Origin: K189A clade bacterium
GTDB taxonomy: Bacteria; Pseudomonadota; Gammaproteobacteria; Pseudomonadales; Azotimanducaceae
Assembly (NCBI GenBank): GCA_902528515.1
Contig: CABZTD010000006.1
Coordinates: 24,927 to 88,926, forward strand
Length of the DNA stretch: 64,000 bases
Direction of reading: 5' to 3'
The notes below the pieces were generated by a model. The model ran no database searches. It saw only the letters and a program-made list of their open reading frames with translations, and was not told the DNA's origin. Both the position numbers and the translations under genes were made by a program. Of this stretch, positions 27,980-39,845 are shown piece after piece; positions within the stretch are counted from its first letter, which is position 1; the number at the start of each line of letters is the position of its first letter.

Positions 27980-28894
27980 ATGAAAGAAATAACCATTGCG
28001 ACACGCGAGAGCGCACTCGCCCTGTGGCAAGCAAACTTCATTCGCGACCGACTGATTGAGGCACACCCTGGCCTGACCGTACATCTTCTCGGTATGACCA
28101 CTCAAGGGGATCGCTGGCTCAATGCCCCACTGAAAGAAATTGGCGGCAAGGGCTTGTTCATCAAAGAACTTGAAGCTGCAATGATGGAGGGGCATGCGGA
28201 TCTTGCTGTTCATTCCGTCAAAGACCTGCCAGTACAACTACCTAATGGGTTCAGTCTGCCCCTGATTGGGTACAGAGCCGATGTCCGTGATGTCTTGCTC
28301 GGTCACCCCCATGGATTGGCCGCCTTACCGCAAAATGCAAAGGTCGGATCCTCCAGTCCACGTCGTCAGGCGCAGCTTCTTGCAATGCGCCCTGATCTAC
28401 GCATAGAAAGTATTCGGGGCAATGTCCAAACACGACTGAGCAAGCTCGACAGCGGTGAATTCGACGCCATTGTTCTGGCTCAAGCAGGCCTGTCGAGACT
28501 TGCAATTGAACGTTACGACGCTTGCCCCTTTTCGATTGCAGAGTGTTTGCCAGCACCAGGCCAGGGTGCGCTGGGAATAGAAATCATCACAGACAGTCCG
28601 GTTCGCGCATTGCTGGACAAGCTCTCAGATTCGAGAGTGTCGCGCTGCGTCGAGGCTGAGCGCGGTATTAGCGCAGTTCTTGGCGCCGACTGTGCGCTTC
28701 CAGTAGCGGCCCATGGCCTGTTAGATGCAAACGGCGACATCCATTTGCGCGCATTGGTCGCTGAAGTCGATGGCTCTCGCATAATTCGTGCGGAGGCGAA
28801 AGGTGTCGAGCCCGCCCAAGTGGCTCAGGAAGTGGTCGAGCAACTACTCGCTCAGGGTGCCAATGTTATTTTGGCGAATGCTCGACACTTGTGA
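27980..28894 (+). CDS. hemC: Hydroxymethylbilane synthase (porphobilinogen deaminase)
   Basis: Joins four porphobilinogen units into hydroxymethylbilane. ITIATRESALALWQANFIRD is the family start, and VHSVKDLPVQLP and GSSSPRRQAQLLAMRPDL are substrate-contact blocks. The dipyrromethane cofactor Cys is in LGADCALPVAAHG near residue 237. The length of 304 aa is normal. First gene of the hemC-hemD-hemX-hemY run, and the relic algR ends just upstream, so its original promoter arrangement has probably changed. Confidence 0.95.
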   Translation: MKEITIATRESALALWQANFIRDRLIEAHPGLTVHLLGMTTQGDRWLNAPLKEIGGKGLFIKELEAAMMEGHADLAVHSVKDLPVQLPNGFSLPLIGYRADVRDVLLGHPHGLAALPQNAKVGSSSPRRQAQLLAMRPDLRIESIRGNVQTRLSKLDSGEFDAIVLAQAGLSRLAIERYDACPFSIAECLPAPGQGALGIEIITDSPVRALLDKLSDSRVSRCVEAERGISAVLGADCALPVAAHGLLDANGDIHLRALVAEVDGSRIIRAEAKGVEPAQVAQEVVEQLLAQGANVILANARHL

Positions 28895-28903
28895 GCAGGT
28901 AAA

Positions 28904-29611
28904 ATGACGCACTGGGTAACCTATAGCGAGCCGAGTGCTAACCGACTGACGGCGCTTCTTCGGCAGCTTGGCCAATCTGCGATCTGCGAGAGTGTGACGA
29001 AAATCGAGCCAATGAGGCCCAAGGATCCGTTTCCCGAAGAGAAGCCTGAGCTGATCATTGTCCTTTCTCAGCACGCCGCAGCGGCCTATTTGGATCATTA
29101 CTTCAAACCCTCCCACGAAGGTATTAGTGCTCTTGCAATCGGCAAGACCACAGCTGCCAAGCTCATCGAGCATGGCGCACTGGAGGTTTCTACTCCTCGC
29201 GTGGCTAATTCGGAAGGTCTTCTAGCAATGCCGCAAGTTCAGGCGCTATATCCTTCGCAACGGGTCTGGCTGCTAACCGGTGAAGGCGGGCGTGATTTGG
29301 TGGCCAATACGCTGGCAGACCGCTGCGATTTGCAGCGCCTCAGCCTATACCGCCGGGAAAAAAGGCGCGTGAACCTGCCAGCTGGGTTTAAACCGAAGGC
29401 CATCTGGGTTGGCTCCGTCCATGGACTGCAACAAGTTGACGAGGCGATAGAGCCGTTGAAAATCTGCCGTCAAAGGACAATGCTTGTGGCTGCTTCAGAA
29501 CGCGTTGCTGACTATGCCTGCGAACGCGATTGGACCAAGGTTTTGATATGCGAAGCCTCAGATGCCGAGGCCGTCAAAGATGCTTGCGCGAGGATAGATC
29601 ATGACCAATAA
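28904..29611 (+). CDS. hemD: Uroporphyrinogen-III synthase
   Basis: A 235-residue HemD; sequence conservation in this family is low. VLSQHAAAAYLDHYF, ALAIGKTTAAKLIEHGAL and VWLLTGEGGRDLVANTLADR match the two alpha/beta lobes that close over hydroxymethylbilane and cyclise it. Its place 9 bases after hemC and overlapping hemX by 11 bases makes the assignment firm. Confidence 0.9.
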   Translation: MTHWVTYSEPSANRLTALLRQLGQSAICESVTKIEPMRPKDPFPEEKPELIIVLSQHAAAAYLDHYFKPSHEGISALAIGKTTAAKLIEHGALEVSTPRVANSEGLLAMPQVQALYPSQRVWLLTGEGGRDLVANTLADRCDLQRLSLYRREKRRVNLPAGFKPKAIWVGSVHGLQQVDEAIEPLKICRQRTMLVAASERVADYACERDWTKVLICEASDAEAVKDACARIDHDQ

Positions 29612-30680
29612 GCCCTTTTCTGATAAGGCGAGCGAGACCGATGAGTCAAGCAAAGTAATTGGGCCTCGTGGAAACTGGACGGCACGAATCTCACTATTTG
29701 TTGCGACAATCGCGTTGGGTGCAGCGATTTTCTTGGGCTATCAGCTGATCTACCTTCAGCCGATCGAGCGCCAAGCGGAGCAGACGCAGGCGGCCCTATC
29801 TAGCTTCGAACAGCAGATTTTGCAGGAGCTGGATACCGCCATCACCATGACCGAACGTTCGGTAATGGAGCTTAGCGAAGAGCTAAAGACACAAAATTTG
29901 AGTGTTCAAGAAAACCTGCGTGACGCTGTGATGGAAAGCTTGGCTATGGCTGAGACGAACAGACCGACGACACCTAGGCAGTGGCGCTTATCCGAGGCGG
30001 CCTTTCTGCTGCGCATGGCCAATTATTGGCTCCAGTTCGAAGGTGAGGTGCAGGTTGCTCTTAAGACCCTACAGCGTGCAGATAAAGTGTTGCAAGCCGT
30101 GCAAAACTCTCTCACGCAGGATGAATACGATTTGCTGCCGGTGCGCTCGGCGCTCGCACAGGAAATCCTGACATTGCAGCAAATGAAGCCCCTGGATATA
30201 CAGGGTATCTTTCTGCGCTTGCAGGCCTTGGCAGAGAGCGTGCCCGCGGTTGGAAAGGCGCTGCAGCTCGATACGACGCCAAGGCGCCCTGAAACTTCAG
30301 CGCCCCCCAAACCGTTTGCAGCTATCGTACAGGAACTGGAAAAATTTGTTCGCATTACGGATCTGTCCGATCTCGCCGGCGAATCGAGTGCTATCGCGGC
30401 AAGCACCCTTGGCCCTGGCGATGTTTTAACCTCGCGACGGAAAGTAATTGCAGCGCTTGAGCGAGCCCAAATCGCTGCATTACGGCGCCAGGGTGATGCC
30501 TATCGAGCAAGTATAACCGATGCGGTCAAGGCCGCCAGGCGTTTGGCATCGCCATCAGATCCTCAGTTGCAGCAGTATTTGGAGCTTTTATCGGCGATGC
30601 GTGACGAGCCGCTGACTGCATCTGTGCCGAAAATCTCCGGATCGCTCGGCGAGCTGACGCGGTTGATGGAATCTTACTGA
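29601..30680 (+). CDS. hemX: HemX-like membrane protein
   Basis: A 359-residue protein with one membrane helix near residues 30-52 (ISLFVATIALGAAIFLGYQLIYL) and a large periplasm-facing helical, coiled-coil part (RQAEQTQAALSSFEQQILQEL). This matches HemX, once called uroporphyrinogen-III C-methyltransferase but lacking that enzyme's motifs. Its exact role in haem synthesis is not settled. It overlaps hemD by 11 bases and hemY by 1 base (TGATG), showing tight coupling. Confidence 0.88.
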   Translation: MTNKPFSDKASETDESSKVIGPRGNWTARISLFVATIALGAAIFLGYQLIYLQPIERQAEQTQAALSSFEQQILQELDTAITMTERSVMELSEELKTQNLSVQENLRDAVMESLAMAETNRPTTPRQWRLSEAAFLLRMANYWLQFEGEVQVALKTLQRADKVLQAVQNSLTQDEYDLLPVRSALAQEILTLQQMKPLDIQGIFLRLQALAESVPAVGKALQLDTTPRRPETSAPPKPFAAIVQELEKFVRITDLSDLAGESSAIAASTLGPGDVLTSRRKVIAALERAQIAALRRQGDAYRASITDAVKAARRLASPSDPQLQQYLELLSAMRDEPLTASVPKISGSLGELTRLMESY

Positions 30681-31879
30681 TGAAGTGGATTTGGGTTCTC
30701 AGCACCATCATCCTGGGCGCTTTGGTGGGGGCCACTTTGCTCCATGACCCCGGTTATGTGCTGATACGTGTCGGCGACTTGGTATTTGAAAGCAGTATCG
30801 CCGCCGGCGTCATAATCATGACGATCCTAGCGTCCGCGGTGTCGTTTTTTTACGCTGGTATCCGCCAAGTGCTGTTGAGCGCAGGTCTCTTGACAAAATG
30901 GCGATCGGATCGCCAACACAGTAGGGCTAGCCATAGCTGGCAACGAGGTGTGATGGCCTTTGCCAGAGGAGATTGGCGGGGGGCTGCAATGGCACTCGAA
31001 AGCGCCCCCATTCCTAGTGATCGACTACTTGAATCCTTATTGCTGCGGGCGTGGCATTTTGTGCGGATAGGCGATCGCAGCGCAATGCTACAGCTGCTGG
31101 AGAGCACTAAGGCGAACCACCCAGAGTACAGTGCGGCACTCGAATTAGGCGCCGCTCGATGGCAGATACAGGATGGCGTTTTTGAAGGTGCAAATGATCG
31201 TCTGGCCGAACTGCCTGGCTCGATAGAACAGGCTGGGCTTTTGCTCTGGAGCCACATTCAAAATGCAGACTGGTCAGCGGTAAGTGCCCATTGGCCCATG
31301 GCAGAAAAGCAAGGTGTTTTAAAGGCTGAAACCTTTCGAGGGCAAATGGCTCTGCTGAGAGCTGGCAAGGCCATGGCAGACTCAATAGATGCAGCACAGC
31401 AGGGCGAGCCTGCTTGGCAAATTGGTCTGAAAGGGTTGCCAAAACAGTGGCAGTCAGATGCCGCCACGGTCCAGCTATTTGCAAGCATGCTGTTAAACAG
31501 TAATCACCCCCAGGCCGCCAGAGGACTTTTGCAGCAGGTACTGAGTAAGCAATGGCAGCCAGCGCTTGTGAGAGCCTATGGTGAGATCAGCGCTGGTGCT
31601 CGTCTCGAAACGGCAATTGAGCAGCTCCACAGCTGGTTGAAAAAGAAACCGCAAGACCCTGAGTTGCTGCTCGCGCTAGGAAGGTTGCTGCGCGTGAGTG
31701 GTCAGCATACTCAATCACAAAAGTGCCTAGTAACAGCTGCAAAAACGATTTCCAGTGGGAGCGACGCAACGGCGGAATCCGTCGAAGCCAATGAGCTGAG
31801 GGGTCTAGTGACGCTGGAACTGGGGAGGCTTAACCTTGCTAGTGCACGTTCGGCTGCGACTAGCGGCGCATCGAGTTAA
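30680..31879 (+). CDS. hemY: HemY-like tetratricopeptide membrane protein
   Basis: Two N-terminal membrane helices ([19 protein letters not shown] and [21 protein letters not shown]) enclose a short loop, followed by about 320 residues of helical TPR-like repeats. This is the HemY_N plus TPR layout of the gammaproteobacterial protein (not the protoporphyrinogen oxidase also called HemY). [20 protein letters not shown] fits the family. It forms the end of the hemCDXY operon. Its last 20 bases overlap the end of the convergent rho gene. Confidence 0.88.
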   Translation: MKWIWVLSTIILGALVGATLLHDPGYVLIRVGDLVFESSIAAGVIIMTILASAVSFFYAGIRQVLLSAGLLTKWRSDRQHSRASHSWQRGVMAFARGDWRGAAMALESAPIPSDRLLESLLLRAWHFVRIGDRSAMLQLLESTKANHPEYSAALELGAARWQIQDGVFEGANDRLAELPGSIEQAGLLLWSHIQNADWSAVSAHWPMAEKQGVLKAETFRGQMALLRAGKAMADSIDAAQQGEPAWQIGLKGLPKQWQSDAATVQLFASMLLNSNHPQAARGLLQQVLSKQWQPALVRAYGEISAGARLETAIEQLHSWLKKKPQDPELLLALGRLLRVSGQHTQSQKCLVTAAKTISSGSDATAESVEANELRGLVTLELGRLNLASARSAATSGASS

Positions 31880-33122
31880 AAAATTCGTCGTTAGTTTTGG
31901 TGTCTTTAAGTTTATCGAGGATAAATTCGATCGCCGCGATGTCATCCATATCGTGAAGTAACTTACGGAGAATCCATACGCGCTGAATTTCTTCCTCGGA
32001 CATCAGCAGCTCTTCTCGGCGCGTTGCTGATCGACGAATGTTGATGGCTGGATACACCCGCTTCTCAGCGATCTTTCGTTCCAAATGAAGCTCTTGATTG
32101 CCAGTGCCCTTAAACTCCTCGTAAATGACCTCGTCCATTTTAGAGCCCGTATCGACGAGGGCAGTTGCAACAATCGTTAGGCTGCCACCCTCCTCAACGT
32201 TTCTGGCTGCGCCGAAGAAGCGCTTCGGTCGCTCCAATGCGTGGGCGTCGACACCACCGGTCAGTACCTTGCCAGATGAGGGCACAATCGTGTTGTAGGC
32301 TCGTGCTAAACGGGTAATGGAATCCAACAAAATCACCACGTCTTTTTTGTGTTCAACCAGGCGCTTTGCTTTTTCAATTACCATCTCGGCTACCTGTACA
32401 TGGCGTGAGGGTGGTTCGTCAAAGGTGGAAGCTACGACTTCGCCGCGAACAGAGCGCTGCATCTCGGTAACTTCTTCCGGACGCTCATCAATTAAAAGAA
32501 CAATTAATACGACTTCATCATTATTAGAGGTAATAGACTGAGCGATATTCTGTAGTACCAGTGTTTTACCGGCTTTTGGGGGTGATACGACGAGGGCGCG
32601 CTGACCTTTGCCGATGGGTGCCACCAGATCTACGATACGTGCGGTCAAGTCTTCTGTGCTGCCGTTTCCTCGTTCTAACTGAAGCCGCTCATCAGGGAAT
32701 AGGGGCGTAAGATTTTCAAACAGTACCTTGTGGGTTTTGTTATTTACTTCACTGAAGTTGATCTCATCGACTTTAAGCAGAGCAAAGTAACGCTCGCCGT
32801 CTTTTGGCGGTCTGATTTTTCCAGCGATGCTGTCGCCGGTGCGTAAGTTGAAGCGCCTAACCTGACTCGGAGATACATAGATATCATCGGGTCCCGCAAG
32901 GTAAGAGCTGTCTGGAGAGCGCAAAAATCCAAAGCCGTCCTGAAGAATCTCAAGGGTGCCATCGCCGTAAATGTCCTCGCCGTTTTTGGCCAGTTTGCGA
33001 ACAATTGCCGCGATTACTTCTTGTTTTCGCGATCGCCCGACATTTTCTAGGCCCATCTCTCGTGCGGTATCGATTAGTTCGGTGATCGGTTTGATTTTTA
33101 GTTCAGTTAGGTGCATTGCCAT
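31860..33122 (-). CDS. rho: Transcription termination factor Rho
   Basis: A 420-residue hexameric RNA helicase. The N-terminal [21 protein letters not shown] and the RNA-binding [22 protein letters not shown], Walker A in [14 protein letters not shown], Walker B in [18 protein letters not shown], and the C-terminal arginine-finger region [12 protein letters not shown] are all present. Start is ATG 33122 or the Met two codons on; neither has a good ribosome site. trxA lies upstream in the same direction, the usual order. The 3' end overlaps the end of hemY, so no room remains for a terminator between the convergent operons. Confidence 0.97.
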   Translation of the reverse strand: MAMHLTELKIKPITELIDTAREMGLENVGRSRKQEVIAAIVRKLAKNGEDIYGDGTLEILQDGFGFLRSPDSSYLAGPDDIYVSPSQVRRFNLRTGDSIAGKIRPPKDGERYFALLKVDEINFSEVNNKTHKVLFENLTPLFPDERLQLERGNGSTEDLTARIVDLVAPIGKGQRALVVSPPKAGKTLVLQNIAQSITSNNDEVVLIVLLIDERPEEVTEMQRSVRGEVVASTFDEPPSRHVQVAEMVIEKAKRLVEHKKDVVILLDSITRLARAYNTIVPSSGKVLTGGVDAHALERPKRFFGAARNVEEGGSLTIVATALVDTGSKMDEVIYEEFKGTGNQELHLERKIAEKRVYPAINIRRSATRREELLMSEEEIQRVWILRKLLHDMDDIAAIEFILDKLKDTKTNDEFFNSMRR

Positions 33123-33353
33123 AGGGGATGAGAACCGGTGTTTAGGTATTTGTGCGCCAATAGTTGTAGGCGATGTGATTTGAAAAAGAATAGAGCGTAG
33201 CTCGGTCCGGGCGTGGATCCCGGCTCCTCTCCAGAGCCAACCAGATTTAGTGTAGTAGTTTCGCGCCTTGGGTCAAGACACAATAGGCAATAAAATTACT
33301 CGCGACAGGATCAAAAAGAGCATAGAGCAGAGGGTCTATACTCTAGACTTATT
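33123..33353 (-). promoter_or_regulatory. rho leader region with two adjacent hairpins
   Basis: About 230 bases between trxA and rho. On the minus strand two hairpins follow each other: GGCTC...GAGCC (33222-33238) and CCGGG...CCCGG (33207-33223), which share two bases and so may be alternatives. Rho is known to limit its own synthesis in the leader in E. coli; whether these hairpins take part here is inference. Confidence 0.4.
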
Positions 33354-33680
33354 CTAAATATTGCTGTCGAGGAATGCCTGCAGCTGGGATTTGCTTAATG
33401 CGCCAACCTTGGTGGCCTCCACTTCGCCGTTTTTGAACAGCATAAGGGTTGGGATGCCGCGAATGCCATATTTGGGTGGCGTTCCCTGATTTGCATCGAT
33501 ATCCAACTTGCAGATTTTAAGGCGATCAGAGTATTCGTCCGCAATTTCGTCGAGAATAGGAGCGATCATTTTGCAAGGGCCACACCATTCCGCCCAATAA
33601 TCGACTAATACCGGCTTATCGGCGCTCAGCACGTCGGCTTCGAAGCCGTCATCGCTTGTGTACACGATGTTTTCGCTCAT
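33354..33680 (-). CDS. trxA: Thioredoxin 1
   Basis: A 108-residue thioredoxin with the redox motif WCGPC in [18 protein letters not shown] and the cis-proline loop [11 protein letters not shown]. It keeps cytoplasmic thiols reduced, fed by thioredoxin reductase. The ATG at 33680 is preceded by GGAGA; the track start is 43 codons too early. It lies directly upstream of rho, as in most gammaproteobacteria. Confidence 0.97.
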   Translation of the reverse strand: MSENIVYTSDDGFEADVLSADKPVLVDYWAEWCGPCKMIAPILDEIADEYSDRLKICKLDIDANQGTPPKYGIRGIPTLMLFKNGEVEATKVGALSKSQLQAFLDSNI

Positions 33681-33778
33681 GAAAGTTCTCCAGATTTGAT
33701 CTTTTGACTTAAAAAATTGTAGCACCGTTATTTGCTGGCTGTCCTGCAATTGTGAACCGCCTAGAGATTGACCGATGC

Positions 33779-36701
<2,923 letters not shown>

Positions 36702-36765
36702 GGGCTAAAACGCCACGATTTCGAAATAAAGATAGATCACCCCGACAGAGCAAGATGCATGCCGT

Positions 36766-37533
36766 CTAGGTGCGCTCCGTGGCGGCATCGCCAATGCCTT
36801 TTTCTGTGCGACTTTTTGAGTGTGATGCTGCCAAGGGAATGCCGGGCAGGCGCTCTGATTTGGCCTGACGCGATTTTTCATCGATCCAGCAGATAAGCGT
36901 GCGCCAGGCTTTATATTCTTTGCGAGCGGCTCGATTGCTCTTCAACTCAACGATTCCCTTCCCCCTGTCACCTGCTTCGGCGTAAATGGGAGACTCGCGA
37001 AACTCTGAGACTGCCGGTACGTCTAGACATCTCAAAAAGTGCTGCAGGTGTTGCTGACCTGCGAGGTTGGTACTGATGCGATTTCCTACCACCGCGATGG
37101 GTTTCGGTGCATTCCGCCAGACCCGGTGTGTCATCAGTTGGGTGACAAAATTTTTCCCAGCTTGAATGTCCCAAGTCGAGGATAGCATTGGCACGACGAT
37201 GACATCACACAGCTTTAGTAACGCTTCAAACTCGGTTCGTAGCATCGGTTGAGTAGAAATGCCGGGTCCAGAGTCGAAAATACACGTGTCGTAGCGAGCC
37301 ATGATACCTGGGTCGATTTTTGCGGGATCTGGGCGGTGATAAAGCTCTATACTCGGAAGGTCTAAATCGCGTGCGCCGGCCCATTGCCGCGCGCTGGCCT
37401 GCCGATCGCAGTCAAAAAGCGCAACGCTTTTGCCGCCATTTGCATAGGCTACGGCAAGGTTTGTTGCTACCGTCGTTTTGCCGCAGCCGCCCTTACTGTT
37501 TACCACCAAAATGTTGGCGACTGAATGTGTCAT
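36766..37533 (-). CDS. Orphan ParA-family ATPase
   Basis: About 255 residues. The deviant Walker A KGGCGKTTVATNLAVAYAN near residue 15, ALFDCDRQASARQWAGAR (the Asp of A') and CIFDSGPGIS (Walker B region) place it in the ParA/MinD superfamily, which positions cargo on the nucleoid or membrane. There is no ParB, no centromere-like repeat and no known cargo next to it. It has a basic C-terminal tail (SRQAKSERLPG ... SHSKSRTEKG). The ATG at 37533 follows GGGAAG. It lies between yheS and dsbB on the same strand. The cargo is unknown. Confidence 0.8.
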   Translation of the reverse strand: MTHSVANILVVNSKGGCGKTTVATNLAVAYANGGKSVALFDCDRQASARQWAGARDLDLPSIELYHRPDPAKIDPGIMARYDTCIFDSGPGISTQPMLRTEFEALLKLCDVIVVPMLSSTWDIQAGKNFVTQLMTHRVWRNAPKPIAVVGNRISTNLAGQQHLQHFLRCLDVPAVSEFRESPIYAEAGDRGKGIVELKSNRAARKEYKAWRTLICWIDEKSRQAKSERLPGIPLAASHSKSRTEKGIGDAATERT

Positions 37534-37676
37534 AGCACTTCCCAAACCACTGCCAAGCTAAAGATCTCAGCATCACTCAAAAAGGGCCAAGGAATATAGC
37601 AGCGTCGACCCCAGCGAGACCAGCTGTAGTTTTAACACGCACTCGCTAACGCACACTTGCGGTACGGGTGATCTGC

Positions 37677-38165
37677 CTAGCGAAGCCCCAGACGTAACTG
37701 CATGACACTGCCAGCAAAAATAATGATGAAACCCAACAAGGCCCATCCGGCGATGCTCATCAATGGGATCACGTCGTAAACAGCGGCACAATCGCCTGTC
37801 CCTGATGTCATTGCGGTTAAGAGCTCTGCCAAGGGGAAGGCGTCGATCATGTAGGCCAGGTCGGGCCCGCAGCTCGGTACCTGATCTGGTGGCAGACTTT
37901 GTAACCATAGCTGGCGAATCGCAAAACCGCCGCCGATCATTGCGCATAGTGCGCTGAGTAGTGGGTAGATACCCCATCTTGGATTGTGCGTTAGGCCAAT
38001 TATTGTCACGATCCCAGCGAGGGCAAACCAGACGCGCTGCATCATACATAGCGGACAAGGTGCCAACCCTAAAGCAAACTCCACCACCAAGCCGATATAT
38101 AAAAAGCTACCCGCGCCTAGGCAGACGAGAGCTCCCCACTGTTCCGGTTTTTGCATGTTTAGCAT
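37677..38165 (-). CDS. dsbB: Disulfide bond formation protein B
   Basis: An inner-membrane protein of 162 residues with four hydrophobic segments. The first redox pair is in LAPCPLCMMQRVWFALAG (CxxC) and the second in the periplasmic loop (QVPSCGP ... GTGDCAAVYD). It reoxidises DsbA and passes electrons to quinones. The start overlaps the stop of the quinone-oxidoreductase-like gene as TGATG; the track start is 16 codons earlier. No dsbA is in view. Confidence 0.9.
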   Translation of the reverse strand: MLNMQKPEQWGALVCLGAGSFLYIGLVVEFALGLAPCPLCMMQRVWFALAGIVTIIGLTHNPRWGIYPLLSALCAMIGGGFAIRQLWLQSLPPDQVPSCGPDLAYMIDAFPLAELLTAMTSGTGDCAAVYDVIPLMSIAGWALLGFIIIFAGSVMQLRLGLR

Positions 38166-39151
38166 CAGACATTCACCACAATCTTGCCAACAGCGCGCCT
38201 TTGCGACAGACAATTCAACGCATCTACATAGTCGTCTAACCCATACTCCCCACCGACCAGGGCTTTTAGATTGCCGCTATTGAACATGTCAATAATTTCG
38301 ACGAAGTTTTGTTGGTTCTCTGCAGGAAAGCGACCAGAGAACGCACCGTAAAAGACGCCAACGACCTGGCAGCTTTTTAGCAAAATCAAATTGGTCGGAA
38401 CCTTGGGAATGTCGCCGCCAACAAAACCCACAATGAGCACCCGCCCGCCCCAGTTAATGCAGCGCATACATTGATCAAACATCGGACCGCCGACCGGATC
38501 GTATATGACGTCCACACCCTTACCCTCTGTCAGGGTTTTCACTTTTTCCTTCAGCTCACCATCGCTGTAATCAATCAGGTCATCTGCACCTGCTTGCTGG
38601 GCAATCCGCAACTTTTCTGGGCTTGAAGCCGCGGCAATAACGCGCGCCCCCATGGCTTTGCCGAGCTCTACCGCTGCCAGCCCTACCCCGCCGGCCGCCC
38701 CTAGCACTAACAATGTCTCCCCCGCTTGGAGATTGGCGCGTTGTTTGAGGGCGTAGTACGAGGTGCCATAGGTGGTACTAATACCCGAAGCCTGGGCAAA
38801 CCCCATACTTTGAGGCTTGGCGCGCAAAGATTTGGCAGATACACAAATATGCTCTGCCATGGCGCCGTGACCGCAGGCTCCGAACACTTCATCGCCCAAC
38901 TGCCAGTTTTCTACGTCATCGGCAACCTCGCTGACGACCCCAGCAAACTCTCCACCGGGTGTAAATGGAAAGGGCGGCAATGATTGATACTTGCCCTCGA
39001 TCATAAGCACATCAGGAAAATTCAGCGCACATGCACGGATCTTGACAATGACATGCCCCGGTAGAAGCTGAGGTGCCTCTATGTCGGCCAAGGTTAAGTT
39101 TTCGGCGGGACCGAAGGATTCACAAAGTACGGCTTTCACGTTGTTTCTCAC
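38165..39151 (-). CDS. NADPH:quinone oxidoreductase-like (zinc-free MDR) protein
   Basis: A 328-residue medium-chain reductase without zinc-ligand cysteines. The N-terminal FGPAENLTLADIEAPQLLPGHVIVKIRACALNFPDVL, PGGEFAGVVSEVADDV and the Rossmann motif LVLGAAGGVGLAAVELGKAMG are those of quinone oxidoreductase/crotonyl reductase-like enzymes. It reduces an enone or quinone with NADPH; the natural substrate is unknown. The GTG start overlaps the acpH stop (GTGA) and its own stop overlaps dsbB, so three genes are coupled. Confidence 0.85.
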   Translation of the reverse strand: MRNNVKAVLCESFGPAENLTLADIEAPQLLPGHVIVKIRACALNFPDVLMIEGKYQSLPPFPFTPGGEFAGVVSEVADDVENWQLGDEVFGACGHGAMAEHICVSAKSLRAKPQSMGFAQASGISTTYGTSYYALKQRANLQAGETLLVLGAAGGVGLAAVELGKAMGARVIAAASSPEKLRIAQQAGADDLIDYSDGELKEKVKTLTEGKGVDVIYDPVGGPMFDQCMRCINWGGRVLIVGFVGGDIPKVPTNLILLKSCQVVGVFYGAFSGRFPAENQQNFVEIIDMFNSGNLKALVGGEYGLDDYVDALNCLSQRRAVGKIVVNV

Positions 39152-39813
39152 TGGCTATTGGATTGAGTGCCATCGATTGCACTTGAGATAAGCGATGCCC
39201 AATCGAGAAGGGCATGTCGCATCTCGCCAAAGTATATGTCGAAAGCCGCCTCACCTGAATCGCGTAAGTCGTAGACAGCCGTGATTGCCTGGTCTTGCAG
39301 CGATAATTTGTTGAGACGGCGCATAACAGAGCGAATGGCACGCTCAATATGATGCCAATCGTGATAGCTGGCTAATAAGTCGGTGTCGCGCATATATCCC
39401 AGGAAACGCGCCATCTGTGCAGATTGTTCGGCACTTAAATACTGTGCGTTGACGTCGCAGGCTTGGTAACACTGCTGACTCAGAGTGCTCCGCGAGTGCG
39501 AATAATATTCATCCCAATGCTGTGACAGGTAGTAGTCGCCAAGTATGTCGAGAAAAATAGGGGCGTAACGACGCAGCCTCTTTGGAAAGACGGCGCAGCT
39601 CTCACGCACGGCTTGGTGTTGACCCGCGAACGCATCAATTCTTCGATGCAGACGAATGCCCGTTTGCAGGGCCACCGGTAAGCTTCGGTCGATCGGACCT
39701 TTGCCAAAGTCAGCAAAAATGGCGCCGGCAAGGAGCCCGTAGCGCATATCTTGGCCATGAGTCCAGCGTTGACTGGCCTCAAATGCCAGGGCGCAGTGCG
39801 CTAGAAAATTCAC
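39148..39813 (-). CDS. acpH: Acyl carrier protein phosphodiesterase
   Basis: The family N-terminus MNFLAHCALAF, LLAGAIFADFGKGPIDRSLP, GIRLHRRIDAFAG and LDILGDYYLSQHWDEY correspond to AcpH (DUF479), an HD-like metal-dependent phosphodiesterase that removes the 4'-phosphopantetheine arm of acyl carrier protein. The length of 221 aa is slightly above the E. coli protein. The start is GTG; homologues begin at the same MNFLAH. It is upstream of the quinone-reductase-like gene with a 4-base overlap. Confidence 0.85.
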   Translation of the reverse strand: MNFLAHCALAFEASQRWTHGQDMRYGLLAGAIFADFGKGPIDRSLPVALQTGIRLHRRIDAFAGQHQAVRESCAVFPKRLRRYAPIFLDILGDYYLSQHWDEYYSHSRSTLSQQCYQACDVNAQYLSAEQSAQMARFLGYMRDTDLLASYHDWHHIERAIRSVMRRLNKLSLQDQAITAVYDLRDSGEAAFDIYFGEMRHALLDWASLISSAIDGTQSNSQ

Positions 39814-39845
39814 CTTCTCACTGAGCCCTATGCTGAAACCACGCC

